A DNA stretch of 64,000 bases from Lytechinus variegatus (lineage: Eukaryota; Echinodermata; Echinoidea; Temnopleuroida; Toxopneustidae), in contig NC_054746.1 of assembly GCF_018143015.1 (NCBI RefSeq), forward strand, positions 28,919,129 through 28,983,128. Reading direction: 5' to 3'. Of the stretch, positions 18,513-31,800 are shown one piece after another. The stretch's first letter is position 1; each line of letters begins with the position of its first letter. The notes under the pieces were generated by a model. It was not told the DNA's origin. It did not search any database and saw nothing but the letters and a program-made list of their open reading frames with translations. The translations under genes were made by a program, and so were the position numbers.

Positions 18513-21500
18513 CTGTAAAAAGAAACAAAAAAACAGAAAAGAGATAAAAAGTAATTAGAACAAAGGAGAAAGTGAGTTACCAGTAATAGGACACGTGTCG
18601 CAAAGTTTCGGAAAGGACGAAACATTGACAAGGATGGACATTGTATAAATGCCAAGTTCCTATAGAGTTTCCAGTGAGTGCATACTGCATCGCGCAGCTT
18701 CGTATGTATTTAAAGCGCCTTTTGTAATAAAGTTTGGTATTTTTTACGTCACTAAATGTTTTAAATACTTTCGTTTTAATGCGTACTTTGGTATAATGGA
18801 CCTCAAAATAATTAAATCTACCAATGGGATTCCCTGCATGTAAAATGAGCGTTCTGGTTCTCTTATTTTTTCAGTATATAAGGAGTTCTATGAGAAAGAA
18901 AACTTAAACGAGAAAAAATAAATGTTTGATTATCATTATACTTTTCCACATTACCGCACTTTGTTATTTTCTTTTGTTAAAACGCCAATTAAAATATGAC
19001 ATTGGTTGTAGACTTTGGAATCTAATTGTTGTCAAAATAAATTAGATGTTTTTCACTGCATATAATATTTTGTTTTATCTTCAAATAAACATCTTTCACG
19101 AACATCGGAACAATGATACAGCAATAAAACGATGAATAAACATAAACATTTTGTGTCATTTCATACAGCATAACAGTTATAACACCCAAAACAAGCAAGC
19201 AAGCATATACAAACAAGCCGTATAGGATTGTGTCTGTTTTAGAGTCACCCATCACGTCACATTATAAGTCTTTCAATATACACGTATGTGTATACAACAA
19301 TATTATGCTTCTGCTTCCAAGGTAAAAACATGATTAATGCAAATCTAATAACTGGAATGAAAGAATGAATAATTCAAATTTCATTCCCAGCTTGATGGGG
19401 GACGCGTTATTGTTGTTGTCACGGCAACAGTAATTTTTTTCTTTGGACTCATAGCAGACAACATAATTAGCTTTAAAACGAATTTTATTCTCATCTTAGA
19501 GAAATGTCGAGGACATGAGTTTTTCATATTGAATTCAGTGTAATGAGATGAAACATGTATTTTGAGTAGTAAGGCAATCAATGTCCTAAACGATTTTTTT
19601 TCAAACGAAGTATAATCAAATGAAATAGCAGTGAAATAGAAAAGACTCATCTTAATTATGATCATTTATAACAGAATAATCATTTTAGACAATTTGCATT
19701 GGCAATGATTTTCAATGTATATGCATTGTACATTCCTCTGACAATTACGAATGAAAGTTAACATGATGACATAAACTATGACAACAAGAACAATATTGAT
19801 AACATCAACAATAGTAGCAGCAGTAGTAGTAGTGATGATGATGCTGATAATGGTGATGATGATGATGATAATGATAATAATAATAATGATAATAACATTA
19901 ATAATTATAATCTTAATAATGATAATAACGATAATAATAATAGAACCCTATAATGTTTCCAGTTTTAATAGCTTCTCCCCCAAATTATCTTCATTTCTCT
20001 CATTTTGGCACTGTGAAAATAAGACTACGAACAAAATTAAAGAATGGTCGACGGAATAGTATCAACACGTCATACTAGTATATTATTTGTGTTAGTAGTT
20101 ATAGTTACACTCAGAAATATTCCCACAACGAACGATCATGCCGATAATTTTACGCGTCAATGTTTTGTTCAATTTTGGAGAAAGCATGTTTGGTGTGACA
20201 GCACGCATGCCACCACAATGTTCGGTCACATTCACCACCGCAGTATAATACTGCGCTGAATTTACCTTACCAATAAAAGACCATTAACCTAATTGCTTCT
20301 CTTTCTGATCAATTGTCATTAGAATTCACTATCTCTCATGATTAAACTCGCCGATAATTGTTTAATTTGCAGCTTTGGATACGAAGATAAAACTGATTAA
20401 AATAGACTCAGACCTCCTATAAAATACCTGGCACATCATTTCAGTTTCTCTCCTGCGGGAGCTATAGAAAGTGATATGACAGACATAAGGACTGTTTGAA
20501 TTATCATATTGTAGCAGAGGTATAAAAATAGATAATACTAAGGCTGTGCTTTATGTATTACTCAACACATATAGCTGCTTCTCAAACACTCTACAGACAT
20601 TTATAGCAATTATACTGACTATACTGACTAAGCTGCTGACATTAAGACTTGTAGCTTGGTACTGTAAATATGCTTGGAAAAAAACCTCCCATCAGCACTG
20701 ACGATTTGAAATATCATAATAATGTTTATTTACAAACACGTGACTTAGATGTTACCTATCAATCATCATTCTAGCTTCAGCTGATATTTCAAATATTCTT
20801 AAAACTAATGGGATCTCAGGATGGTTATCTAACAATACTGTAATGTAGTCGTTCCCCCACTATTTTTTTGCTTTGCATTTTCTGCATTTGAATTCTTGGC
20901 GAAGTGTCTGTCCTCCGACTCTTCACATTCACATGGGCTAATGGGAAATGATAAAACAAACATCCCCAGGAGGTGCAACCATGCTCATTTATATTCCAAT
21001 CCATATATGCTTGTACATAAACCCGTTTCATCAACAAATAATAATTGTTAAAAATCACCGAAGAGTATCAATTCATTTGCAACTTCTACAGGAATGATGA
21101 CAGGAAATAAAAATTGCTTGAACGAATGGAGACCGGTATTATTCAGGATGTACTTTTTATGGAAAAATCGATGAAAAATCGGACAGATGTTACCGACTTA
21201 ATCGATGAATCAATTCAATTATGAATGAACCCCAATGAACAAAATGCTATAGGGGAGGTAGTCATAAACTAACTTGAATGTTTAGAACTTACTACTTGGC
21301 GCGTCCTTTTCTTAATCTTCACTGCCATAAATCAATGAATTACTATTATTTCGTAGTTACGACTCTCTGAAATGTCATTTTATATCAGCATGCATTCATG
21401 AGCCCGGCGACTTGATGTCTTCTCGATTATCTCTTTGAGAGTTTTCTCATACTAATATAAATAGTGACGACTGTAATTGGATTATGTTTATAGTGTATTT

Positions 21501-24500
21501 TGTGTCTTTGTTATATTCTTATGTGTGGTATATTGTATAAACCTGCAGGTTGTGATCAATATCGTTTTTTATGTAATCATCAATTAAATGGTCCGATCCA
21601 CCCAACCAGAAGTTGATTTAAACAAACAGTGAACAATCGAACAAGCACAGACAAAAAATTAAATAAGTTATGATATTCTAGGTTTATTTTGTTTACACGA
21701 AACAGCGATATCTGAAATGAGAGAGTTGAAGCTGTTAAATTTTTTTTTTTAATTTTTACAACATGAAATATAATATATCGGTTTTCCTTTCAAATACAAT
21801 TTATTGTAGTGTGGTATAGATATCCTCTTTATCAACATATTTATATAAAAAATGATGTGACTTTTCTGATGTGACTATAACTGTTCGGTGAAATATATAA
21901 AATGCTGTAATTTTTTTAAAATTTACATCTGAGTTTGAGATAATCTCGCTTTTTTAATTTCTTATGCCAAGTCAATTTGTTGTTAGGATGAACTTGGCAT
22001 TAAACTAGAGGGCGCTAAAACAAAAATAATTTATGATTTAGCAGACAATCAAACACAATAAAACGCAAAATACAAATGGATCTATATTATTCATTTAAAA
22101 CAACAAAATTAGATTTATTTCTTTGTCGTATAAATGTTCATGTATTTTTTTTAAATTTATTTATTTAGTTACTTATTTATTTATTTGCAGGCCACCAGCC
22201 CAGGTACCATACTAGGCAATTTTTTGGCGGTTCGCATGTGAATATTGAGGCACATTGAATTTTGACTAATACCTTTTAGTTTTGTCATTCTTTTTTTTTG
22301 TGGGGGGTTCATGTAAATACAGGTTTATACATATTCAAGGGCCACAATGTATTGTAATCTACAAACTGGAATGAGAGTTTGCTTCTTTTTACTTTTGTTG
22401 TGGTTTTTGTTTGGTTTTCGCTTAGAAGATAATGTCAACCTACAGGTCAAATTCCAATTATCATTGGCTTAGCCGAAAGATTTTAAAGGAAAAACGCAAC
22501 TTGCTTTAAATTCATTTGATTTCCTTTCCTTATATTTGATCAACGGTCATGCCGAAATTAGCTTACGAACCTCTTATTTTGATTTGTTCTTTCACTTTCC
22601 ATTTACGCTGATGAGTTAACTAGATCTGGATAATGATGAGATTTCACTTCTATTCTTAAAAAGCCTAGGCCTATATCACAGTCCTGTGTGGTGCATGGAA
22701 GCGAAAAATAAAATCTCGGTCATTTCGGCGGTGAGCGAGAGAGCGCCCGCAACTGGCAAAAAGTGGAACATATAAGGATGTCGACTTGGAAAAGGTAGTT
22801 TGATATGCCCGGCGATTTAAAAAGAATAAATAAAAAATATGGTGCAGGCCACCAGCCCAGGTACCATACTAGGCAATTTTTTGGCGGTTCGCATGTGAAT
22901 ATTGAGGCACATTGAATTTTGACTAATACCTTTTAGTTATGTCATTCTGTTTTATTTTCATGTTGGCTATTAAAAGGACTGGATATTATATTTGCAAGTC
23001 CAATTCAATTTATTTTATTTCATTTTCAACATAACAAAGTAATGTGGTCAAAATAGTAACGATGAACTTATACAGACAAAATAAATTGAGGCATGTACAG
23101 TATATGATATTTATCTATAAATAAAAGTAAAACAAAACAAAACAGAGTATTATATATAAGCAAAATATAACCATTATAAATAAAATTCTGAGAAAATGGA
23201 GGGATACACTAAAAAGCAGTGCTTGTATTGTGTGGACCCTTCTAAATAATTATTTGAAAATTGTCTACGAACACAGACACAAAGGTGACAAAACAGAGAA
23301 CAGCAAAACAAAAATAAACAAAGAACAAGAAAAATGGAAACACACACAAGGGACATGAAAATAAAAAGGAAAAGAGATAAAGATAATAGAGCAGGACTTC
23401 ATCGCGCGGATAATAACAAAAAAAGTAACCACAGCCAGAAAGCAAATATTTCACTTATGACACCATGAGCTTATTGAATGTGTTTATTTAAAAAGATATG
23501 TTAGGAGGGATTATTTATGTTATGGGACAAAACTTAATGTCTGCATCCGAAAGATGTGACCAATGGCAAGGATGGTACCATGGATCTCCAAATTAGTTTT
23601 TAACTTCACAGATTTAATGAGGCATTCGTACGAATCTCACTGTTCGTAGTTCGTAGAGATTCATGATTCTTACGGCCTTCTTAAGAACAACTTGAGACCT
23701 TGAAAAATGAAATGATTTTAGGTAATACAATGGCCCTAGAATTCGTACGTTTTTTCACAAGAATGCCCTGACTTATTCTTCCGTCAGACTTACGATCATC
23801 TTACATACATACATAACAGGTATACTTATAGCGCTTTACCAATAATTCGGAAGATTTTTGCTCAACAGTTGCAAAAATTGTGTACCTATACTACGTTTGA
23901 TGAGTCCGAACGCCCTACAAACGCCTTAGGCTTTCGGAAGATCGCCATACGAATATCTTACAGAGTATACGCAGTAAGACCCTACTATGAACTTGATTGA
24001 CAACTTTAGGCGTTCATAAGAATTTAAGGCTTCTAGAATCGTCTCTCGACCCGACAAAATATTATTAAGATAATCTGTCTTCTTAATTGCACAATGAAAG
24101 CGGAAGTTCCACAATGAACTCATCTGATAAGTCAATTCCAATATATTGAGAAGTTTTATGATCTAAATAAGCCAACATGAATGATTATGAAGGTGGTCTG
24201 AAAATTTGGTCTGAAATATAGGCGGTATGAATATTGTAAAATAAATATGTTATCTTTCTATTATGTCATAAGAGAACATGGAACAAGCATTTTTGGAAAG
24301 GAAAGGGAAGTATTTGAACATTCTAGGACTCAGGCTGACGTCAACCAAAGCGACTATGTCGTCATGGTCGTCTGTCTTTTCAGTCAAAATATGATGCCCT
24401 TTGAAAACAGTGACATAATATTTCCCACTTTATTTACTGAAGGAGGTAAACCGATGAGACAAATTCAACCAACTCCCCTTGGTGGATCCGCGCCTGTGAT

Positions 24501-25365
24501 AATTTACATTATAATGATATATTTTTCCTAATGGAAGCACTGAATACACTAATTTGTGAATCTTGAAAATTAGTTTTATGAAGACACAGAATATGATATA
24601 CCTGCTCGTTTTTAATTGTTTGTTGGCATGTTTTTATTGGACTACGTTGTATGTAATTGGTGATTACAAATTTATAACAAAAGTGTATAAGTAAAAAAGT
24701 TATCGAATGAAAATTAGACATTTTCGGATTTATCAAAATAAAAACACAGAAACCTCTGCTGTTACAACGCGACATACTGGTCAAACTTCCCGAATTCCAT
24801 GCGCTATACTGTAGTAAGGGATCTTCTATCATTTAAATTTTATTAACCATCCCGAAGACCGTGAAGACGTAGAAATTAATAGCTTATATATCTTTCCGAT
24901 TGAAGCACCATTTTCAACTGATTTGGACGCTTTATATTTGTTGTTTTTATTCGTACGATATGATATTTCCATGAGTTTCACATGGACTATAAAGTGTAGG
25001 GGTCTTCTCAGAAAGGTTTTTATAATCGTTGTTATTAACACCCGTGATCAGACGATGATCGATTAGGCAGGTGAAACGAGTTCCGGTTACAGGAGAATAT
25101 TGATATCAATCTCACTTGAAAGGTCACGGGAAACGTACAAAGTTCTTTTTTATCACTTTTAACATACGAGTCGTCGCCAGTGGTAACCTATAACACTTTG
25201 GTATATGGCGCACGGCCATCTTTACACTGAGTCAGGTCAACGCCAGTCTTGATTACACTTAATGGTCATTGATTCATCCTCATATTTTCCTCTTCTTATC
25301 ACACTATTTTTTATGTTTATATTTCTCCTTTTCTTTATGCTTCTTCTCTCCTCCTCCTCCTTCTT

Positions 25366-25400
<35 letters not shown>

Positions 25401-25467
25401 TCTACTTCTACTACTACTACTTCTTCTACTTCTTCTTTTACTTATTCTTCTGCTACAGTCCTGTTAA

Positions 25468-25542
<75 letters not shown>

Positions 25543-25609
25543 CACTACTACTGCTACTGCTACTACTACTACTACTACTACTACCACTATACTACTACTA
25601 CTACTACTA

Positions 25610-25645
<36 letters not shown>

Positions 25646-25853
25646 TACTACTACTACTACTACCTACTACCACCACCACCACCACCACTACTGCTACTAC
25701 TACTACTACTGCTGCTGCTACTACTACTACTACTATACTCAGTGGCGGACCGTGACCCGGAGGAGACAAAGCATTGGGGGGGGGGCACAGCATTGTCTGT
25801 GCAGTGCCCCCCAATGCTTTGTCTCGTCTGGGTCACGGTCCGCTACTGTACTA

Positions 25854-25895
<42 letters not shown>

Positions 25896-28800
25896 TACTA
25901 CTACTATTACTTTACTACCTCTTCTTCTTATACTTCTGCACTTTTTTTTACAAATTGGAGGGGATGTACATGTATATCTACATGGATACAAACGCTTCTT
26001 ACATTATGATTTCTCAAGGATCTTGTTTGTTTAATGTCAATAATGCATGTCGGCTACAGTATGCGTTTTAATATCTCAATATGATTGATTAATATCGATT
26101 TCAAATGTCCCACATTGATCTGTTGCTTGAATTCATCATCAAAACACGTCACAGATGTTTTTTTCTGACTGTAGTGCCTGTGAGGAACGATGGAAGATGA
26201 GGCCAGAAAAATGAAACAATACTGAAAGCAAGGGTTAACCAGGTTGTTGCTTAATTACATCGCTGAAAGCTAACATATCGAATATAATTTCCATGATATT
26301 AATTTATGTAAACGCAGTCAAAGTCATTGTGATGTGCGCCCAAATTGTCATGATATCGATCGCTCCTGTATTATCTTGTAACTTTTTTTTATATTTTGTG
26401 ATGGGTTTCAGAGCATAAGGTTGATAAATATATGCATACTTTTAAAATAATGAACAAAATATAGAGTTGTTTATAGTTCAATTATTTGAAATGACCTTTG
26501 ACCTTGTCCCTGTGACCAAACAATGAAATAACGTTATTAATGATACCTGATATCAAATACATATAGATTTACCAAATGAACACCTAATATTTCAAAACTA
26601 TACCTTGATTAAAAAATCTTAAGTTTTTGAAGATGATACCGGTTAACTGACCCCCAATTCACATTTGATATTGACCTAGTTACCTTAAATTAAAGTCATT
26701 TATTTGCTTCTACTTGCTAAGCATCATTTTAAATTTTGTGAAATAGGGACTTACTATCAAAATGATTTTAAAATAAAAACCTCAAAACCTTGGTAAGTTT
26801 TTTATATATATATAATTGAGAAGGTTCAGTTTCTTTAATTCGGTCCCTGGATGTTTTTTTTCTTCAAAGAAATCTCGGTGTAAGCACATTTGTATCATGT
26901 ATCTAGGAACAATAATGAAAAAGAGTGTAAAGCAAATTTATTAGCTGAATCAATATGTCATGCCGCATTCATTTTCTTTTTAATTCAACGAATAAGGAGA
27001 ATGCAAACTCCTTTGAGTCCCATTCTTATATCTCCCCGTTATGATGGAACAGGCTTGTCATTGTACATAAAATTATTTTAAATGAAATAAGTCCTACATG
27101 AATATTTGATGATTCAGTACTACCCCCAGCATGAAATGATCAAATTATATACTCTCAGTTCCCTTGCAGATGGAATGAAGTTTCATTCGTCTTCATGATA
27201 TACGTGCATTGCCCCTGTTCAAATAGAAAATCTAACATAGACTCTTCTCTTCAGCCAGCAAACGGAGAATATTTCCATATACATAATATTTTCATCCTCT
27301 GGCATCTTTAGAACTCAAATACTTCTCTCTACCAATAAAATAACAGCAACAAACAAAGAAAGAAACAAAGCATTCTAATCATGAATGCATAGTTCTTGCA
27401 CTCATGCATTTATCATCTCTTTTATTCAAAACTCCGCTCAATATTATTGTTGTTCCAAAATCATTTTCCTTTTCTTACTCTGGTTCGAGACGATGTTCTG
27501 ACCGTAATTTCGTGTACAAAGTTTCGTTAGCCAGCATCCAGGTACATTGAAATTGTAAAGCTAAGAGTTTTTATATATATATTTTTTCTGAACTTCAGGA
27601 AAGAAGAGTACGAAATGTCATGCAGGACGACCGCCAATCAGACAGGGGAACAAGTTGGGTTGGTTTTCAACTGAAATAGATTCAAAATAATATAAAGAGA
27701 ATACATGATAACAATGCCATATTCGCCCCAGCAGTCCTAGCGTCTGAAAATACATCGAAGATAAAAATAATTATAATGATGATAATAATAATAATAATCA
27801 TAATGTTTATTACTTTTAATATAGATTCATTTTCGATTGGCTGAAATTTACATTATGCACATCAAAGCGTCAATAAACGGACTCGCACATGCAAAACCGT
27901 GCCTTCTTATGTAAATAATATTAATAAAAAATAAAGTAAGTATAAAAGTGATTAAATCCAAGTTTATATGTCATTGTCACCTAGAAAGTAATTATAGTAC
28001 AATAATAATCACTGACCGTAATAAATTGAAACAAGCGAAATTATGTGCCTAAAGAGATAATGTTTAAGTGTGATTAGTGCCTTTCACTCAGTTTAGGACA
28101 ATATGACCTTGTAAATAATATGATTGGTTCATGCCCATACAGTGTTGGGTTATGGGGTTGCTAGGCAAGATCCAGCCATTGTTCTCATCATTACAATCAT
28201 TGGTTTGTATTTATCAACGGTATCATGGAGAGGAATTGACTGATCACTATTGAAAGGATACAACACACTATTCATTTTACATCCACCTGTTTTAGTACAA
28301 TCATCAAGTATGTTTTAATGAAAATGGTTTTAGTTTGGGGGGGGGTGGGTGGCCGTGCGAGGGAGAAGAAAAAATGACTGGAAAAATGAGGAAAAAATGG
28401 CAAACTGAAAGGGAAGTAGCACCACCGAGAACACGGAGAGAGAGTATAGATGAAAATCAAGAGAGAGAAAAAAAGACGGAGGGATGAGATAAAGCTCGGA
28501 TATGAAGATAGGGAAAGAGGGTAGGAGAGAAAGTAATGAGACTGTGCTTTTAAGTGCAAATATTATGCATGTCCACGAACATCTTTATATCCAGACCTTC
28601 GCGCCAAAATAAGGCTTGTTCGTAATCTGATGAAAGTTCGTTCGACCTTATACTTACACCCGAAACCCGTGTATTTCTGCTCCAGTTGGAGGATATGATG
28701 TCATAAAAAAGGGGATCTGGGAATAGTGTAAGGCACTCATAACATCCTGGCAATATCTTGCGTTGCCTATCCTTAGATACTACTGATAAGGGCCACAGTT

Positions 28801-31800
28801 TCTTTTAAAAATGTGATGAAAAAAATGACGTAATTTCGGTAACAGAGCCCATCTGGATGAAGTAATGTTGTTAAACATCGTTTCTGTGTACACCTTTAAA
28901 TAAATGACAGCATAAATGCTACGACCCGTATGCTAAACTCTTAAAGCACGATTAAAGTTCGTGCTAAAATTATGGAAGGGCAAATATATGGAAAATTTGT
29001 TGTACTTTTTAAGAGTCACATGTTATAATTTTTCAATAGTTTTTTATGGCAAAAGAGTTGATGAATTGAACATCTACGTATCCCACATTATGGCTTACGG
29101 AGCCTAGACATATTTTAAATTAAACCAGAATTCAGATGCAGAATATGGGCCGATATGTTTGTCTTTGCATTGCGAGTTTGTGATTATGAAATAGTTGAAT
29201 AAGAATAAGAATCCCAGTACTAATGGAGACACTAGTAACGCATTGTGAATCTCATTTTATCTTTTAATATTGCGCATAGCGTCAGATTATTTTCTAAAGC
29301 TTTATTACCATCACTTATCATTAAAGCATCGATTTTCTTTGTTTTTAATCATACATCTCATAGAGTTATTTATTTCAAAAAATGAAAGAACGGAAAGGGA
29401 ATAGGTTGGTGATAAAATGAACTTGTATTTTTTAGACTTGTAAAAACTAGATAATAGAATAATGAATTGATTATTCCTTAAACTATTTCTATAGGCTGAC
29501 AAACATGCATATCTTATTTAGGATTAAATCGAGATAATATCCTCTTCTCCACGATGTATGAAGCATTTTGCTCTGCATTGTACTATCTGACGTATTGAAC
29601 CATTTGTCTGATGATTAGAAACAGAGTATTATGAATTGAGACATAAGAACAATATTTCTAAATCATTATCCCTAAATTTGCTCATGTTGTACCAATTTGA
29701 TACCAGTTTGATAAATCGACTAGTCTATCCCACTATGCACATCCATACAAATTGAACATTTTAAACTATACGTTTCAAGTAATGATGCATATTTTATATA
29801 ATACATAGAGATACTATGCCATTTATGTGCGAGGTGATGTTAACCTGCAGAGTTTTAACCTTTTCACTCATTTTGAAGCATTAACACTGGGCTCAGATGG
29901 AAAGACTCTTTCCTTTTTGTGCTGCATCCTTTCTAATCTAATAACCCCTAGAATGATACCCCGATGCCAGCTAATTTACCCACCATGGGGATGCGATAAT
30001 CCAATTATCGTGGAAGAAAACTGAGTTTGGGGAAGAATGATTTATGAGAAGACAGTCAAATTAAAGAAGTGGAATGGATGGAATTAAACCGAGGGCATGA
30101 ATTAAAGCAAAGATACATAATACATGCCTGAACCCCAAAGTTTATACTTGCCACAGTTGACGTTTTTATTCACCGTTAAAAGGCTCTGCACTGCTGCAAT
30201 TAATCGTCTTCATCAAGAATATAATATTCTTTACAAGATTAATTCTGAATCTGAATTATAAGTGAACAAGTCAGATCATCCGCATGATCAGGGATTAATA
30301 CTCCGATATAAACTGACGACAGAGCTGCAATAATCCAGAAAACTAAAATATAAACTGCAATAATAATGGAGCTTGATCTATGTTCGGTGAAGGATGTGGA
30401 GAAGGTCGTAATTATAATCATTTTTTCAAGCTGTTACTATAACGACACAAGAAGATAAATCGTTGCCATATCATGTGATTACATAAGCCTACAGCTGTGT
30501 CTCTTAATGAACCGATGAAACTCGTCATATAATTTTCCGTATGTACAGTGCTAATCACTGACAAATATATTTAGAAAATCATTGAGCTATCTGTGTTATA
30601 AGTCCATGAAGATATTCTATGATGTATTCTGATCGTAAACAGATATCCCAACCACGTGAAATGCTATACTATTCAATGAGTATTCTTTTTTAAGTATATG
30701 AATTGTAAGTTTTACTTGTTACGGATACACGAATTAACTTAATTAAATTCGTTTATTTTATTGCTTGTTTTGATAATAGTAATCAAATGGATAATATTAT
30801 TGTCAATATAAATATCAGTATTAGCCTTGCATCATCTGCCCAAGAGCTACCATGGCGTCGACAGTAGGAGAGAACATTCAGTTTATTCCGCCAATGGGCA
30901 AGGCGACAGAGAGGGGAAAGGAATCCACGTTAGGGCGACCTGTGAATAATGAGAGTGGAATAAAATACCCCCTAGCGTTTGATGTTTAATATTTATTATC
31001 ATAATTATAGTTACCATCATCGTCATTAAATCATTGCCACCATTATCATCGTCTTCATCATTGAATTCATTACCATCATTATCATTTAGTCTCTCTGTTG
31101 CTGTAATCTTAATCTTACCAGCATCATATCTGTATCTATCATCGAATGTTTCTTGCCCGTCTTCTTCAATAAGGATATTGCAGCATCTAGGTTGTTCAGC
31201 TGCTCGATCACTTCGTCGAAGACGTTGAGGATCATCACAGCCTGATTTTCGAAACCCATGTCGTTCCGTAGCTGTTGTTCAGTCTTCCCTTTAAACGACG
31301 GAAAGAGGTCTTGTATACTGGGGTCCTCTTTATATAACCTGACGAAAGAAAAAAAAGAGTTTGTATAATTATTGAAAGTGAGATCTTAGTGGGCTGCTAA
31401 TCAATTCTTCATCGAAAACTGAAATGTAATACTTGCAGGGCAAGAATTAAGGAGAGATTATTTAGAGGAAGAATAACGTTTTGCCTAGCTTTCATCGTGA
31501 GAGAAAAGTTACGTATCAGCGCATAACAATATAGTAATTATTTCATGTTAAAGTTTGTCAGTTGTACATTTTAGTGATGATTCTCTTTATTTCTTTCCAT
31601 CCTAAGTCAAAGTAGTCTAATCAGCACTGTAATAATTATTTAGATATTTAATATATTATGATGTCTCTCAAATGCCAAGAGGGAAGATACGTTAATTATA
31701 TTTAAAAAAAAGATACTTCTTCATTGTATTCGAGAACTTGTCAGAATGTCTAGTAACAATGCTCATTTAATGGATCACTGTTGACTCTCTGTATATCGTG

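Larger units (their letters stand above)
18513..31118 (-). other. Globin intron 2 (12.6 kb)
   Basis: Between exons 2 and 3. It holds GAT/AAT repeats at 19775, the 105-bp direct duplication at 22187/22844, a LINE-like 3' tail near 22990, the large TAC microsatellite with an embedded MITE at 25364, a lone DR1 site at 26492 and ATA/ATC repeats. I found no further coding exon that I would defend. Confidence 0.6.

Noticed and set aside
20825-21058. - strand frame with His and basic residues, tested as a missing globin exon
   Set aside because: No donor in frame and no need for it once exons 1-3 were joined.
25262-26071. 269-residue open frame of Tyr/Thr/Leu runs
   Set aside because: It is a translation of the TAC microsatellite and the MITE inside it. 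Equally long frames occur in the other registers.
28600-28753. - strand candidate exon with a perfect GTAAGTAT donor, tested as a globin F-helix exon
   Set aside because: The frame resembling a globin F helix has an immediate upstream stop and no acceptor. The proximal His is already in the exon at 31119-31338.
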